From Phycisphaerae bacterium (GTDB lineage Bacteria; Planctomycetota; Phycisphaerae; Phycisphaerales; SM1A02): DNA of 18,672 nt. Location of the stretch: assembly GCA_018665385.1 (NCBI GenBank), contig JABJDN010000101.1, forward strand, positions 1-18,672. The letters are read 5' to 3'. The notes under the pieces were generated by a model that was not told the origin of the DNA, searched no databases, and saw nothing but the letters and a program-made list of their open reading frames with translations. Within the stretch, counting starts at the first letter, position 1. Every line of letters starts with the position of its first letter. Shown piece after piece: positions 1 through 6,857 of the stretch. Both the position numbers and the translations under genes were made by a program.

Positions 1-521
1 ATTTCGGCATGTCCTATTCAGCATTTATGGTTCTTGCAGGTGATACGATGATGTTCTATAAGCATCTTGAATACTCTGGCAATAACTTGATTGCTTCTAT
101 CGCTGAGAATACTGGCGTTAGTTTTGAGCAAGCATCACGAATGCTCTTTTCGCCATGCGATACTAACCAGCAATCAGACATAAGTAAAGCAGTTCGTGAC
201 GCAACACGCTCAACACACGAAGCAATCGCAACAGATGCTATGAAGTGCATTCGTCATTATGGCGTTACTAATCGCGGGCCACTCTCGTCCAAACTATTGG
301 TAACAGGTAGCGCTGGTTGGAATTCCCATTTAGCGAATGTCCTTGCTACAGCGTGCAATCAAGAAGTTGTGCCTACAACTGCAGAGCCGCATATACAGCA
401 ATTATCGCCTGAAATCACTAAAATTCCAGGCTGGCACGTTGCACTAGGCGTTAGCCTTGCTTCATTACATGCGACCCAACAGCGTCGCGGAACAGACCGC
501 TCTATAGAGGATGCCGCATGA
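1..521 (+). CDS. PilM-like protein, C-terminal part (5' end outside window)
   Basis: The reading frame is open to the left edge, so the gene starts upstream; about 172 codons are visible, roughly the second half of a PilM/GspL-type protein. PilM is an actin-fold (FtsA-like) cytoplasmic ATP-binding protein that grips the N-terminus of PilN and links the inner-membrane platform to the motor. The visible part has a beta-rich strand pair followed by a segment like the 'eAe' helix of PilM (GVSFEQASRM), then a late nucleotide-binding-like loop (LLVTGSAGWNSHLANVL) and a closing helical segment (WHVALGVSLASL). Sequence identity to PilM is weak. The call leans on gene order, because PilN-, PilO-, PilP-like genes and a secretin follow directly. 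Its TGA overlaps the ATG of the next gene (ATGA at 518-521), which implies translational coupling. The Met at position 9 is internal and should not be taken as the start. Confidence 0.6.
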   Translation, partial: FGMSYSAFMVLAGDTMMFYKHLEYSGNNLIASIAENTGVSFEQASRMLFSPCDTNQQSDISKAVRDATRSTHEAIATDAMKCIRHYGVTNRGPLSSKLLVTGSAGWNSHLANVLATACNQEVVPTTAEPHIQQLSPEITKIPGWHVALGVSLASLHATQQRRGTDRSIEDAA

Positions 522-1117
522 ATTTATTACCCGAACAATATGTTGAGCGAAGTAAAAATAAAGCTCGTAGCGGGCGTGTGGCTGTAGCGGTCATTTGCAC
601 CCTTTGTGCACTTGCTGCAGTTGCTACACATTCTAGACTTGCGATGAATACAGCCGTTGCAGGTCTAGTTACAACGCAAGCCCGTGCCAACAGTGCTTTA
701 GAAGTTGAGATTGACGCTTCTTCGTTAGAGAACAAAAAGGCAAAGCTCGAATCGTTTGTAACACGCTACGCAAATGAAAACACTGTGTTCCCGATGGGCG
801 ACTTGGTTGCAACAATCACAAATATGATTCCAGATGAAATGACACTCGAGGAACTTTCCCTTGACATTATTGAATCGGATTTTGGTAACGGTATCAGTGG
901 GCGATTGTCGGGTTTTGCAGAAAGTGATGAACGAATTGCAAGTTTTGTTTCTGCAATGCAAAACGAGAATCCATTTGGATCAGTGAGCATGGATTTTAGT
1001 CGTTCAAGAACTATACGAGATCAGCGAGCACGCGGATTCAGAATCAGTTTCCGTATAGATTTAGATAAATCTTGGACGGTTTCAAGAACTGTGGTCTCAG
1101 TTGGAGGTGAAGAATGA
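518..1117 (+). CDS. PilN-like inner-membrane platform protein
   Basis: A 199-residue bitopic protein. The first residues (MNLLPEQY) match the INLLP-type motif by which PilN docks onto PilM in the cytoplasm. One membrane segment follows at about residues 20-42, then a short coiled coil rich in Glu, Lys and Ala and a periplasmic ferredoxin-like domain (about 95-190). Length and layout are those of PilN. In the family, PilN and PilO pair through these periplasmic domains to build the alignment complex between motor and secretin. The start is fixed by the four-base overlap with the upstream stop, and the gene's own TGA overlaps the next ATG at 1114-1117. Overall identity looks low, so the family call rests on topology, the N-terminal motif and position. 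A GspL C-terminal-type domain is the main alternative description. Confidence 0.75.
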   Translation: MNLLPEQYVERSKNKARSGRVAVAVICTLCALAAVATHSRLAMNTAVAGLVTTQARANSALEVEIDASSLENKKAKLESFVTRYANENTVFPMGDLVATITNMIPDEMTLEELSLDIIESDFGNGISGRLSGFAESDERIASFVSAMQNENPFGSVSMDFSRSRTIRDQRARGFRISFRIDLDKSWTVSRTVVSVGGEE

Positions 1118-1671
1118 GTGCAACAAACGAACGATGGATGCTCTTTGGTACTTTTGTGTTGACTGTTTTGTTTGTTTCGCTGTTTATATGGCCGAACTAC
1201 AAAAACACAAATCAAGCGAAACTAGAGACAGAAAACCTAGAATCTAGAATTCAGCAAATTGAACTACGGCAAGCCGAGGTTGAAAAAATACGCATGGATT
1301 ACGAAGCTCTTAAAGCACAAGTACAGATTGATTGTAAGCAAGTGCCTTTTATACCTGACATGTCTCAAATTGTTCAAGCTCTTTCACTTGAAGTCGATGG
1401 GCGTAAAGTGTTAGACCAATCTTTCACCGCAGGCACTACTTCAAAAAATTCGGCTACCGATGGCTTCGCAGCCCAAACGCTAGCAGTGACGTTGCATGCA
1501 GATTTCGATTCAATATTTTCAGTGATTCAAAATGTAGAAGCGATGAACCGACTTGTACGGGTCTCTTCAGTGAGGATGATTCGAAAAGAATCGGATTCAG
1601 ACGCAACAGCCCCAGCCCTAGAAGCAGCGATTGGTTTACATGCAATGTACGACGTACTGGAGGAAGAATAA
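1114..1671 (+). CDS. PilO-like inner-membrane platform protein
   Basis: A 185-residue protein with a short cytoplasmic N-terminus, one membrane helix at about residues 9-28 (ending at IWPNY), a clear coiled coil at about 32-68, and a periplasmic alpha/beta domain at about 75-183. This is the canonical PilO (GspM-like) layout, a partner of PilN. The segment around residues 120-150, with a 'TLAVTLHADFDSIFSVIQN' type strand-helix, resembles the PilO ferredoxin-like fold, where a beta strand precedes a helix that ends the domain. It is coupled to pilN by an ATGA overlap and is followed after one base by the next ATG. Family assignment is by topology and gene order; I see no catalytic motif and expect none. 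Confidence 0.72.
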   Translation: MSATNERWMLFGTFVLTVLFVSLFIWPNYKNTNQAKLETENLESRIQQIELRQAEVEKIRMDYEALKAQVQIDCKQVPFIPDMSQIVQALSLEVDGRKVLDQSFTAGTTSKNSATDGFAAQTLAVTLHADFDSIFSVIQNVEAMNRLVRVSSVRMIRKESDSDATAPALEAAIGLHAMYDVLEEE

Positions 1672-1672
1672 G

Positions 1673-2203
1673 ATGCATTCGAAAATGAAAAGAACATGGC
1701 AAACGCTTACGGCGGATAAAAGACGATTCAGTCTATTCTGCACGTTACTTTTTGTGGGTCTATTGCTTTGGGCACGAATAATTGTGATTGCAAGACCTGC
1801 AAGAACAGCGATTGCCGCACCAATAGTCGTGAATCCTTCAGCTGAAATTTTGTACTCCGATAACTTGACTACGCCAGCGTATCTTGAAGCAGTGCCACGT
1901 AAGAACCCATTTGAAGTTAACTCAACGGTATTCCCAGAATACGTCGCATCGCCCGATAATATACATGATTCTATGCCCGTGTTAACAGATTCCACCGAAA
2001 GTGAGTTCGTAGCAACTCTTAAGCTTGAAGCGATTATGGGAGAAATGGCCGTCATAAATGGACAGGTAGTGAGCGTAGGTGGAATTATTGGCTCGCAAAC
2101 AGCGAGAGAACCATTGCGCCTCAGTGCAATGCAAGGACGTACTGTCATCATATCTGCCGGAGACCGCCGATATGAACTCTCAATAGCGCCCCTTCACCAA
2201 TAG
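1673..2203 (+). CDS. PilP/GspB-like periplasmic connector protein
   Basis: I chose the ATG at 1673, one base after the preceding stop and 6 bases after an AGGAAGAA ribosome-binding site at 1661-1668; a frame opening at 1631 lies inside pilO and is not credible. The product has 176 residues: a basic N-terminus, one membrane anchor at about 18-37, a low-complexity linker, and a small beta domain from about 110 onward. That domain carries the pattern of PilP/GspB/GspC HR domains: a strand (LKLEAIMG), a short turn, the strand AVINGQVVSVGG, then a final strand pair ending in RRYELSIAP. PilP-type domains bind the N0 domain of the secretin and so bridge PilNO to the outer-membrane channel. Unlike classical PilP it appears to be a transmembrane protein and not a lipoprotein, more like GspC/GspB. 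The secretin gene follows after a 29-base gap that holds a hairpin. Confidence 0.65.
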   Translation: MHSKMKRTWQTLTADKRRFSLFCTLLFVGLLLWARIIVIARPARTAIAAPIVVNPSAEILYSDNLTTPAYLEAVPRKNPFEVNSTVFPEYVASPDNIHDSMPVLTDSTESEFVATLKLEAIMGEMAVINGQVVSVGGIIGSQTAREPLRLSAMQGRTVIISAGDRRYELSIAPLHQ

Positions 2204-2208
2204 GGTGT

Positions 2209-2232
2209 AGGTGCGTGCATGGAGACGCACCT
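2209..2232 (+). promoter_or_regulatory. RBS-presenting hairpin ahead of the secretin start
   Basis: A perfect 8-bp inverted repeat (AGGTGCGT at 2209-2216, ACGCACCT at 2225-2232) encloses an 8-base loop, GCATGGAG. The loop's GGAG (2221-2224) is the only Shine-Dalgarno candidate for the secretin GTG at 2233, which starts directly after the stem. The structure fills nearly the whole gap between the pilP-like stop (2203) and the secretin. There is no U-run, so it is not a terminator. It could tune translation of the secretin or protect or process the mRNA; that role is inference. Confidence 0.5.
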
Positions 2233-2236
2233 GTGA
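2219..2236 (+). other. Possible five-codon leader frame overlapping the secretin start
   Basis: The ATG at 2219 lies in the hairpin loop. It reads Met-Glu-Thr-His-Leu and stops at a TGA (2234-2236) that overlaps the secretin GTG (2233) in a GTGA arrangement. The same GTGA junction is used at the next gene boundary (3927-3930). An AGGTG stretch at 2209-2213 sits 5 bases before this ATG, but it is also the 5' arm of the hairpin. It may be chance, since the frame is very short. Confidence 0.22.
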
Positions 2237-3930
2237 AATATTTTCATTCTATATTCATCGTAACCCTTCTTGGAATTGGCACCTTAAGTGATGGGCAAGA
2301 AGAAGTTGCCCCGCTTGAACTTCCCGATGTCGTCATGGACGAGTTTGGGACGGTTGACCTTGTTGTGAACGAAACCGAAGTGACCCAAGTTCTTGAAATG
2401 CTTGCAATTCAAAGCCAAAAGAACATCATTGCGAGCAATAGTGTCACAGGAGCAGTCTCTGCAAACTTATACGATGTAACTTTTAACGAAGCGCTCAATG
2501 CGATACTTCGCGTTAATGGTTATGGCTATATTGAAGAAGGTAATTTTGTCTATGTATATACACAAGAAGAATTACAAACTATAGAACAAGCACGACGAAG
2601 AAAAGATAGTCGTATATATGAACTGCAGTATCTTTCAGCTACAGATGCGGACGAATTCGTCAAGCCATTGTTAAGTGACGATGGCGAAGCAGCATTTAGG
2701 GGCGACGTCCAAACTGGCTACCAACCAACTTTGACAGATGGTGGTGCAGATAGCTACGCTTGGGCTAGTAAACTCGTTGTCAACGATTACGCAGAAAATC
2801 TAGATCGAATTGCTGAACTTCTAAAAGAACTAGATACAGCTCCAGCGCAAGTTGTTGTTGAAGCAACTGTTGTTCAAACAACGGTCACCGAAGACAATGA
2901 ATTTGGTATAGATTTTACTGCGCTTTCTAACATCAATATTGGTAATTTAACAAACCCACTTGGTGCTGCTCAAGATATTATAACAGGTGCAAACGTGCCA
3001 AATCCAGGAAACACGACTGTAGTGTCTTCAGGAGTTGGAGGTACAAGCGCAACGCTTTCAGGTGGGCTTAAAGCTGGAATTATCCAAGACCATATCGGCG
3101 CATTTCTGAAAGTGCTTGATCAAGTTGTCGACACTACAGTGCTAGCGCGTCCACGAATTACATGTTTGAATAGACAACGTGCCGAAGTTCTTGTAGGTAC
3201 AAGAGTGGGGTATTTGTCATCTATCCAGACCGACACGAGTACTACGCAAACAGTAGAATTTTTAGATACTGGCGTGCAACTCATTTTCAGACCATTTATT
3301 TCTCCTGATGGAATGATTCGAATGGAACTGCAGCCAAATGTTTCATCGGCGACATTGCGTCCAGATGGAGGTCAATCAGTACCTGATGAAATTACCCAGT
3401 TACTTAAGACAAACGTGCGCTGTCGTGATGGCGAAACGATTATTTTAGGCGGACTTTTTCGAGAGACTTCAACAATTACGAGAAACCAAGTTCCTTTCTT
3501 GGGTGATATTCCGTTGTTAGGAAATGCCTTTAGAGGGCAAGACGATACAGTTGTGAAAGAAGAAATTATTTTCTTGCTCACTCCCACCATTATTCCTGAT
3601 GAACAATTGTGGGAAGCGGGTAAGGACTCGTTAGAAATAGTGAAAGCCGTACGCATTGGTGCTCGTTCTGGTTTATTGCCATTTAGTCAGGACCAAATTA
3701 CAGCTAACTACAACCGGGACGCACTTGACGCCTATAGAGAAGGCGATCTTGATAATGCGCTCTATTGGTCTAATTTATCCTTGCGTTCTGCTTCAATGCA
3801 GCCAGAAATGATTCGCCTTCGAGAACATATTACAAACGAGCAAGAATCATTTTGGGAACGAGATTTACTTCATAATCTCATGCTGAAAGAACAAGAAAAT
3901 GTGCAAGCAACTGTGGAGATTGAACAGTGA
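2233..3930 (+). CDS. Secretin (PilQ/GspD family) with C-terminal TPR-like extension
   Basis: I start at GTG 2233, 8 bases after GGAG, because it yields a proper signal peptide (MKYFHSIFIVTLLGIG..., cleavage near residue 21). The in-frame GTG at 2215 would put six odd residues in front of it. The 565-residue product forms the outer-membrane channel. It shows an STN/N0-type domain at about 40-110 (VNETEVTQVLEML), an N1-like module at about 125-215, and the secretin core at about 215-455. The core includes VLARPRITCLNRQRAEVLVG near 303-322 and late motifs such as DGETIILGGL and VPFLGDIPLLG. After the core (ending TPTII) about 110 residues remain, including one TPR-like unit at about 492-530, then a charged tail. 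PilQ usually ends shortly after the core, so this extension is unusual. Its TGA overlaps the GTG of the next gene. Confidence 0.93.
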   Translation: MKYFHSIFIVTLLGIGTLSDGQEEVAPLELPDVVMDEFGTVDLVVNETEVTQVLEMLAIQSQKNIIASNSVTGAVSANLYDVTFNEALNAILRVNGYGYIEEGNFVYVYTQEELQTIEQARRRKDSRIYELQYLSATDADEFVKPLLSDDGEAAFRGDVQTGYQPTLTDGGADSYAWASKLVVNDYAENLDRIAELLKELDTAPAQVVVEATVVQTTVTEDNEFGIDFTALSNINIGNLTNPLGAAQDIITGANVPNPGNTTVVSSGVGGTSATLSGGLKAGIIQDHIGAFLKVLDQVVDTTVLARPRITCLNRQRAEVLVGTRVGYLSSIQTDTSTTQTVEFLDTGVQLIFRPFISPDGMIRMELQPNVSSATLRPDGGQSVPDEITQLLKTNVRCRDGETIILGGLFRETSTITRNQVPFLGDIPLLGNAFRGQDDTVVKEEIIFLLTPTIIPDEQLWEAGKDSLEIVKAVRIGARSGLLPFSQDQITANYNRDALDAYREGDLDNALYWSNLSLRSASMQPEMIRLREHITNEQESFWERDLLHNLMLKEQENVQATVEIEQ

Positions 3931-5126
3931 AAAAGTGTCTAGTACTCGCGGGGTTCATTACCATTATTTGTTCTAGTTGCTCAGGCCCAACAAAGGCAGG
4001 CAAAGAAGCAAGAGTAAATGCACATAGACGCATGGACATAGTGAATGCAGATTTGGCAGCGCAACAAGCGAAGCAACAATTCGAAGTTGGTCAACTTGAT
4101 GCCGCAGAAAAAACTATAGATGCAGCAATCGCTCGCTTCAATGAAAACGGTTCCTATTACTTATTGCGAGGTCGTATTCTGCTCGAGCAACATCAGCTAG
4201 ATGCTTCTTATGCTGCATTTCAACAAGCGGTTACATATAGCCCTGAATTGTCTGAACCCCATTACTTTCTTGGTGTGTTACACCAACGCTGGGCTGAGGA
4301 CAAAGAAGCACTCAAAGAGTACATACTTGCAATGGAGTTAGATTCTTCGCACCCGCAATACTTACTTGCTGCTGCAGAATCGTATGTAGCATTAGGAAAA
4401 CAAAACGAAGCAATTAAATTGTTGCAAAACGCAAGCCAAGAATACCAGCATCAACCCACGGTCGCATCGTTAATGGGGCACATTCATCTAAGCCAAGGGA
4501 ACCACGAAGAAGCAACTCGCTGGTTAGAAGATTCTCGTATGCTCGGAAACGACCATATAGGAATTTCGACTACGATTGCTTCAGCACAATTTCATGCAAA
4601 GAAGTACGGCGATTGTTTGATTACTCTTGCACGGTTAGAAGATCAAACTGGCGAGCTTAGTACTGTCTTTCAACGCATACGTGGAAAGTGCCTTGCTTCT
4701 ACGGGTAGAGTGATTCAAGGTCGAGATATCTGCTTACGAATCACACGCGAAACGCCAGATGATGTTGGCGCTTGGAAAGATTTGGGTTACATTGCATGGG
4801 ATATGGGCGATTACGAACGTCTAGGTAGATGCGGCACCAAAATCACCCACTTAGACGCGAATGCAATAGAGGGGCAGCTCTTTCAGGGTATTGCAGCAGT
4901 GCATTCTGGGAACATGGAAGTGATGCAGGATATTCTTTCGAAGTTAAAGTCCGATAACGATACTATTGGTATTCATGTACTTCTTGAAAATGCTTTAAAA
5001 AGCGCAAAATTACGCACAGAAACAGTAAATACACCGAATATGCCCTCAAATTCAGCCGAAGGTTCAGTTGACCAACAAACAGCAAAATTAGCAATTGTTG
5101 GTACAGATTCAAACGAAACCCCGTAA
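3927..5126 (+). CDS. TPR-repeat lipoprotein, candidate secretin pilotin/assembly factor
   Basis: A 399-residue protein starting at GTG 3927, which overlaps the secretin stop (GTGA). The N-terminus has a Lys-Lys pair and a hydrophobic core that ends in CSSC at residues 15-18. Cys18 is the best lipidation site, although Cys at the -3 position is not the usual Leu. From about residue 45 to 330 it consists of tandem TPR units with the A-G-Y/F-A spacing (e.g. LLRGRILLEQHQLDASYAAF and SLMGHIHLSQGNHEEATRWL). The last 60 residues are low-complexity, polar and probably disordered. In other type IV pilus systems a TPR lipoprotein (PilF/PilW) acts as pilotin, carrying the secretin to the outer membrane. 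Co-translation with the secretin suggests such a role here, but these repeats are longer than in PilF (about 250 residues), so this is inference. Confidence 0.75.
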   Translation: MKKCLVLAGFITIICSSCSGPTKAGKEARVNAHRRMDIVNADLAAQQAKQQFEVGQLDAAEKTIDAAIARFNENGSYYLLRGRILLEQHQLDASYAAFQQAVTYSPELSEPHYFLGVLHQRWAEDKEALKEYILAMELDSSHPQYLLAAAESYVALGKQNEAIKLLQNASQEYQHQPTVASLMGHIHLSQGNHEEATRWLEDSRMLGNDHIGISTTIASAQFHAKKYGDCLITLARLEDQTGELSTVFQRIRGKCLASTGRVIQGRDICLRITRETPDDVGAWKDLGYIAWDMGDYERLGRCGTKITHLDANAIEGQLFQGIAAVHSGNMEVMQDILSKLKSDNDTIGIHVLLENALKSAKLRTETVNTPNMPSNSAEGSVDQQTAKLAIVGTDSNETP

Positions 5127-5161
5127 GACACGATTGTCTCCTACCAGGGTTTCACAACCTT
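5126..5161 (+). repeat. Two small inverted repeats between the TPR gene and the kinase gene
   Basis: AGACA/TGTCT (5126-5130 and 5135-5139, 4-base loop) is followed by AGGGTT/AACCTT (5146-5151 and 5156-5161, one G-U pair, 4-base loop). They fill the 48-base gap and lie just before an AAGGCAGG ribosome-binding site (5162-5169). No U-run follows, so a classical terminator is not supported. The stems may mark an mRNA processing or stability site, or may be chance. Confidence 0.3.
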
Positions 5162-5174
5162 AAGGCAGGCAACA

Positions 5175-6437
5175 GTGTTTACAGAACTCATTTCAATCTC
5201 AATCATAGTCAGCACTACAGCAATCGCGGTAGTCGCTTTCTTCATTGCAAAGAAATGGAAAAAACTGGGCGCTGAGGCAGTTGCTGCATTACAAACAGCA
5301 AAACTGGATGCAGACGAAGCAAAAGCCAATCTTGAATCAGCGAAAATTCACGGGTGTATTGATCGTACACGTCGTCGCCAGGTAGAAGCAGTGTTCGATG
5401 TTCTGAGAGATTCAGTTCTCGTTGTAGATGCGCATGGCGAAATCTTGCATGCAAACGGTTGTGCAGAAGGCTTGCTTTTTGTTGCTCCAAGCGAAGCCGC
5501 TGGAATGCCATTAGCAGATGTAGTTATTGATCACCAACTCGTATCAACAATTTCAGATGCACGCTGCGGTCTTCCAAAAGAAGGCCGTCAGTACGAACAA
5601 GAAATCCAAGTAGGCGGCGAAACAGTCGCGTACGAGGTGCATCTTCAATCCGTTGGGCACAAAGACGAAGCAATGCATGCAGTCGTTACTGTATTGCGTG
5701 ATTTATCTAGAGAACGTGAAATTGCTCGTCTGAAAAGCGACTTTGTCTCGAAAGCTAGCCATGAACTACGAACTCCTCTTTCGTCAATTTCTGCATATAT
5801 TGAAATGCTAGTTGATGGTGACGCTGCAGACGAAACCGCTAGGCAAGAGTTCTACGCAGTCATTTCAACAGAAACAGTTCGTCTTCAACGCATGATTAAT
5901 AACTTGTTAAACATTAGCCAAATCGAAGCTGGTCTTATGCATATCGATAGGGAGCGAGTTGAATTTGGCGAACTTGTAGAGCGAGCTGTGCGAAACATGA
6001 CACCGCAGGCGCACGCAAAGTCATTAGATATACACACAGAGCTTGCGTCAGTTGATTTAGCAGTCAAAGGTGACAGTGACATGTTGTACCAAGTAGTGGT
6101 AAACCTTCTTTCCAATGCAATAAAATATACACCTGAAGGTGGGCGAGTAACACTTTCAGCAGATGCAGAAAACCTAACGCATAGTTTGCATTTCTCAGTA
6201 TCAGATACTGGGCTAGGCATTGCCCCAGATCAAACAGAAAAAGTGTTTGACAAATTCTACAGAGTAGAAAACTATCGCCGAGTAGCGCAGGGGACAGGTC
6301 TTGGGTTGAATTTGTGCCGCCATATCGTAGAAACACTCCACAGCGGGCAAATTGGTGTTGAGTCACAATTAGGCATGGGCTCAAAGTTTTGGATTTCAAT
6401 ACCAGTAGGAGAATGCAGCGTAAAACTTGCAGCATAA
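5175..6437 (+). CDS. Membrane-anchored PAS sensor histidine kinase
   Basis: 420 residues, starting at GTG 5175 behind AAGGCAGG; no in-frame ATG occurs near. There is a single membrane helix at about 7-27 with almost no periplasmic part, then an Ala/Lys/Glu-rich helical linker (30-60), a PAS domain at about 70-180, and a complete kinase core. The H-box has His196 (SHELRTP) and the N-box Asn314 (LLSNAIKYTP). The G1 box is D344-x-G-x-G, the F box lies near 358-362 (VFDKFYR), and the G2 box is GTGLGL at 373-378. All catalytic residues are present, so it should autophosphorylate and pass phosphate to a receiver. The gene directly downstream, 6 bases away, encodes a stand-alone receiver, the obvious partner. 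Sensing is probably cytoplasmic through PAS or through contact with the membrane machinery. The ligand cannot be told from sequence. Confidence 0.93.
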   Translation: MFTELISISIIVSTTAIAVVAFFIAKKWKKLGAEAVAALQTAKLDADEAKANLESAKIHGCIDRTRRRQVEAVFDVLRDSVLVVDAHGEILHANGCAEGLLFVAPSEAAGMPLADVVIDHQLVSTISDARCGLPKEGRQYEQEIQVGGETVAYEVHLQSVGHKDEAMHAVVTVLRDLSREREIARLKSDFVSKASHELRTPLSSISAYIEMLVDGDAADETARQEFYAVISTETVRLQRMINNLLNISQIEAGLMHIDRERVEFGELVERAVRNMTPQAHAKSLDIHTELASVDLAVKGDSDMLYQVVVNLLSNAIKYTPEGGRVTLSADAENLTHSLHFSVSDTGLGIAPDQTEKVFDKFYRVENYRRVAQGTGLGLNLCRHIVETLHSGQIGVESQLGMGSKFWISIPVGECSVKLAA

Positions 6438-6443
6438 AGAAGT

Positions 6444-6857
6444 ATGGAAACGAAGACTCATAAAATTCTAATTGTGGACGACGAAGCACATATTTTGCAA
6501 GTTCTCTCATTGAAACTTCGCAATTGTGGCTATGAAACTACAACAGCAGTAGATGGCAAGGATGCACTTCGCCAAGCGTTGACGGACACTCCTGATTTGA
6601 TTATTTCAGATGTTCAAATGCCATATATGAATGGTCTGGAACTATCTAATGAACTTTCAGTTAATGCAAAAACAGCACATATACCTGTGGTAATATTGAC
6701 TGCTCGTGGACATACACTTGAATGTAGTGATACTGATATACCAAATATAAAGAAAGTTCTTGGCAAGCCTTTTAGTCCACGCGGCGTTGCAGAACTAGTT
6801 GCAGAGTTACTTATTGACGTGCCAGCGAGCAGTACATGCAATTCGGAGGCCGCATGA
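6444..6857 (+). CDS. Stand-alone response-regulator receiver (CheY-like)
   Basis: 137 residues and a receiver domain only. Acidic pocket Asp12/Asp13 (ILIVDDE), phospho-acceptor Asp56 (IISDVQMP), Thr86 (VILTARG) and Lys108 (LGKPFSP) are all in place. The last 15 or so residues form a short polar tail with no output domain. It therefore acts by protein contact, not DNA binding. It lies 6 bases after the kinase gene and its TGA overlaps the start of the HD-GYP gene (ATGA at 6854-6857). In RpfG-type regulators the receiver and HD-GYP domains are fused; here they are adjacent, coupled genes. The likely targets are thus the HD-GYP protein or the pilus motor. The ribosome-binding site is weak (AAAGAAG), so read-through coupling from the kinase gene is plausible. 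Confidence 0.92.
   Translation: METKTHKILIVDDEAHILQVLSLKLRNCGYETTTAVDGKDALRQALTDTPDLIISDVQMPYMNGLELSNELSVNAKTAHIPVVILTARGHTLECSDTDIPNIKKVLGKPFSPRGVAELVAELLIDVPASSTCNSEAA

Noticed and set aside
1636..2151. Open frame of 171 codons on the - strand opposite the pilP-like gene
   Set aside because: The + strand frame has a ribosome-binding site, a membrane anchor, a PilP-like domain and operon placement. The antisense frame has none of these.
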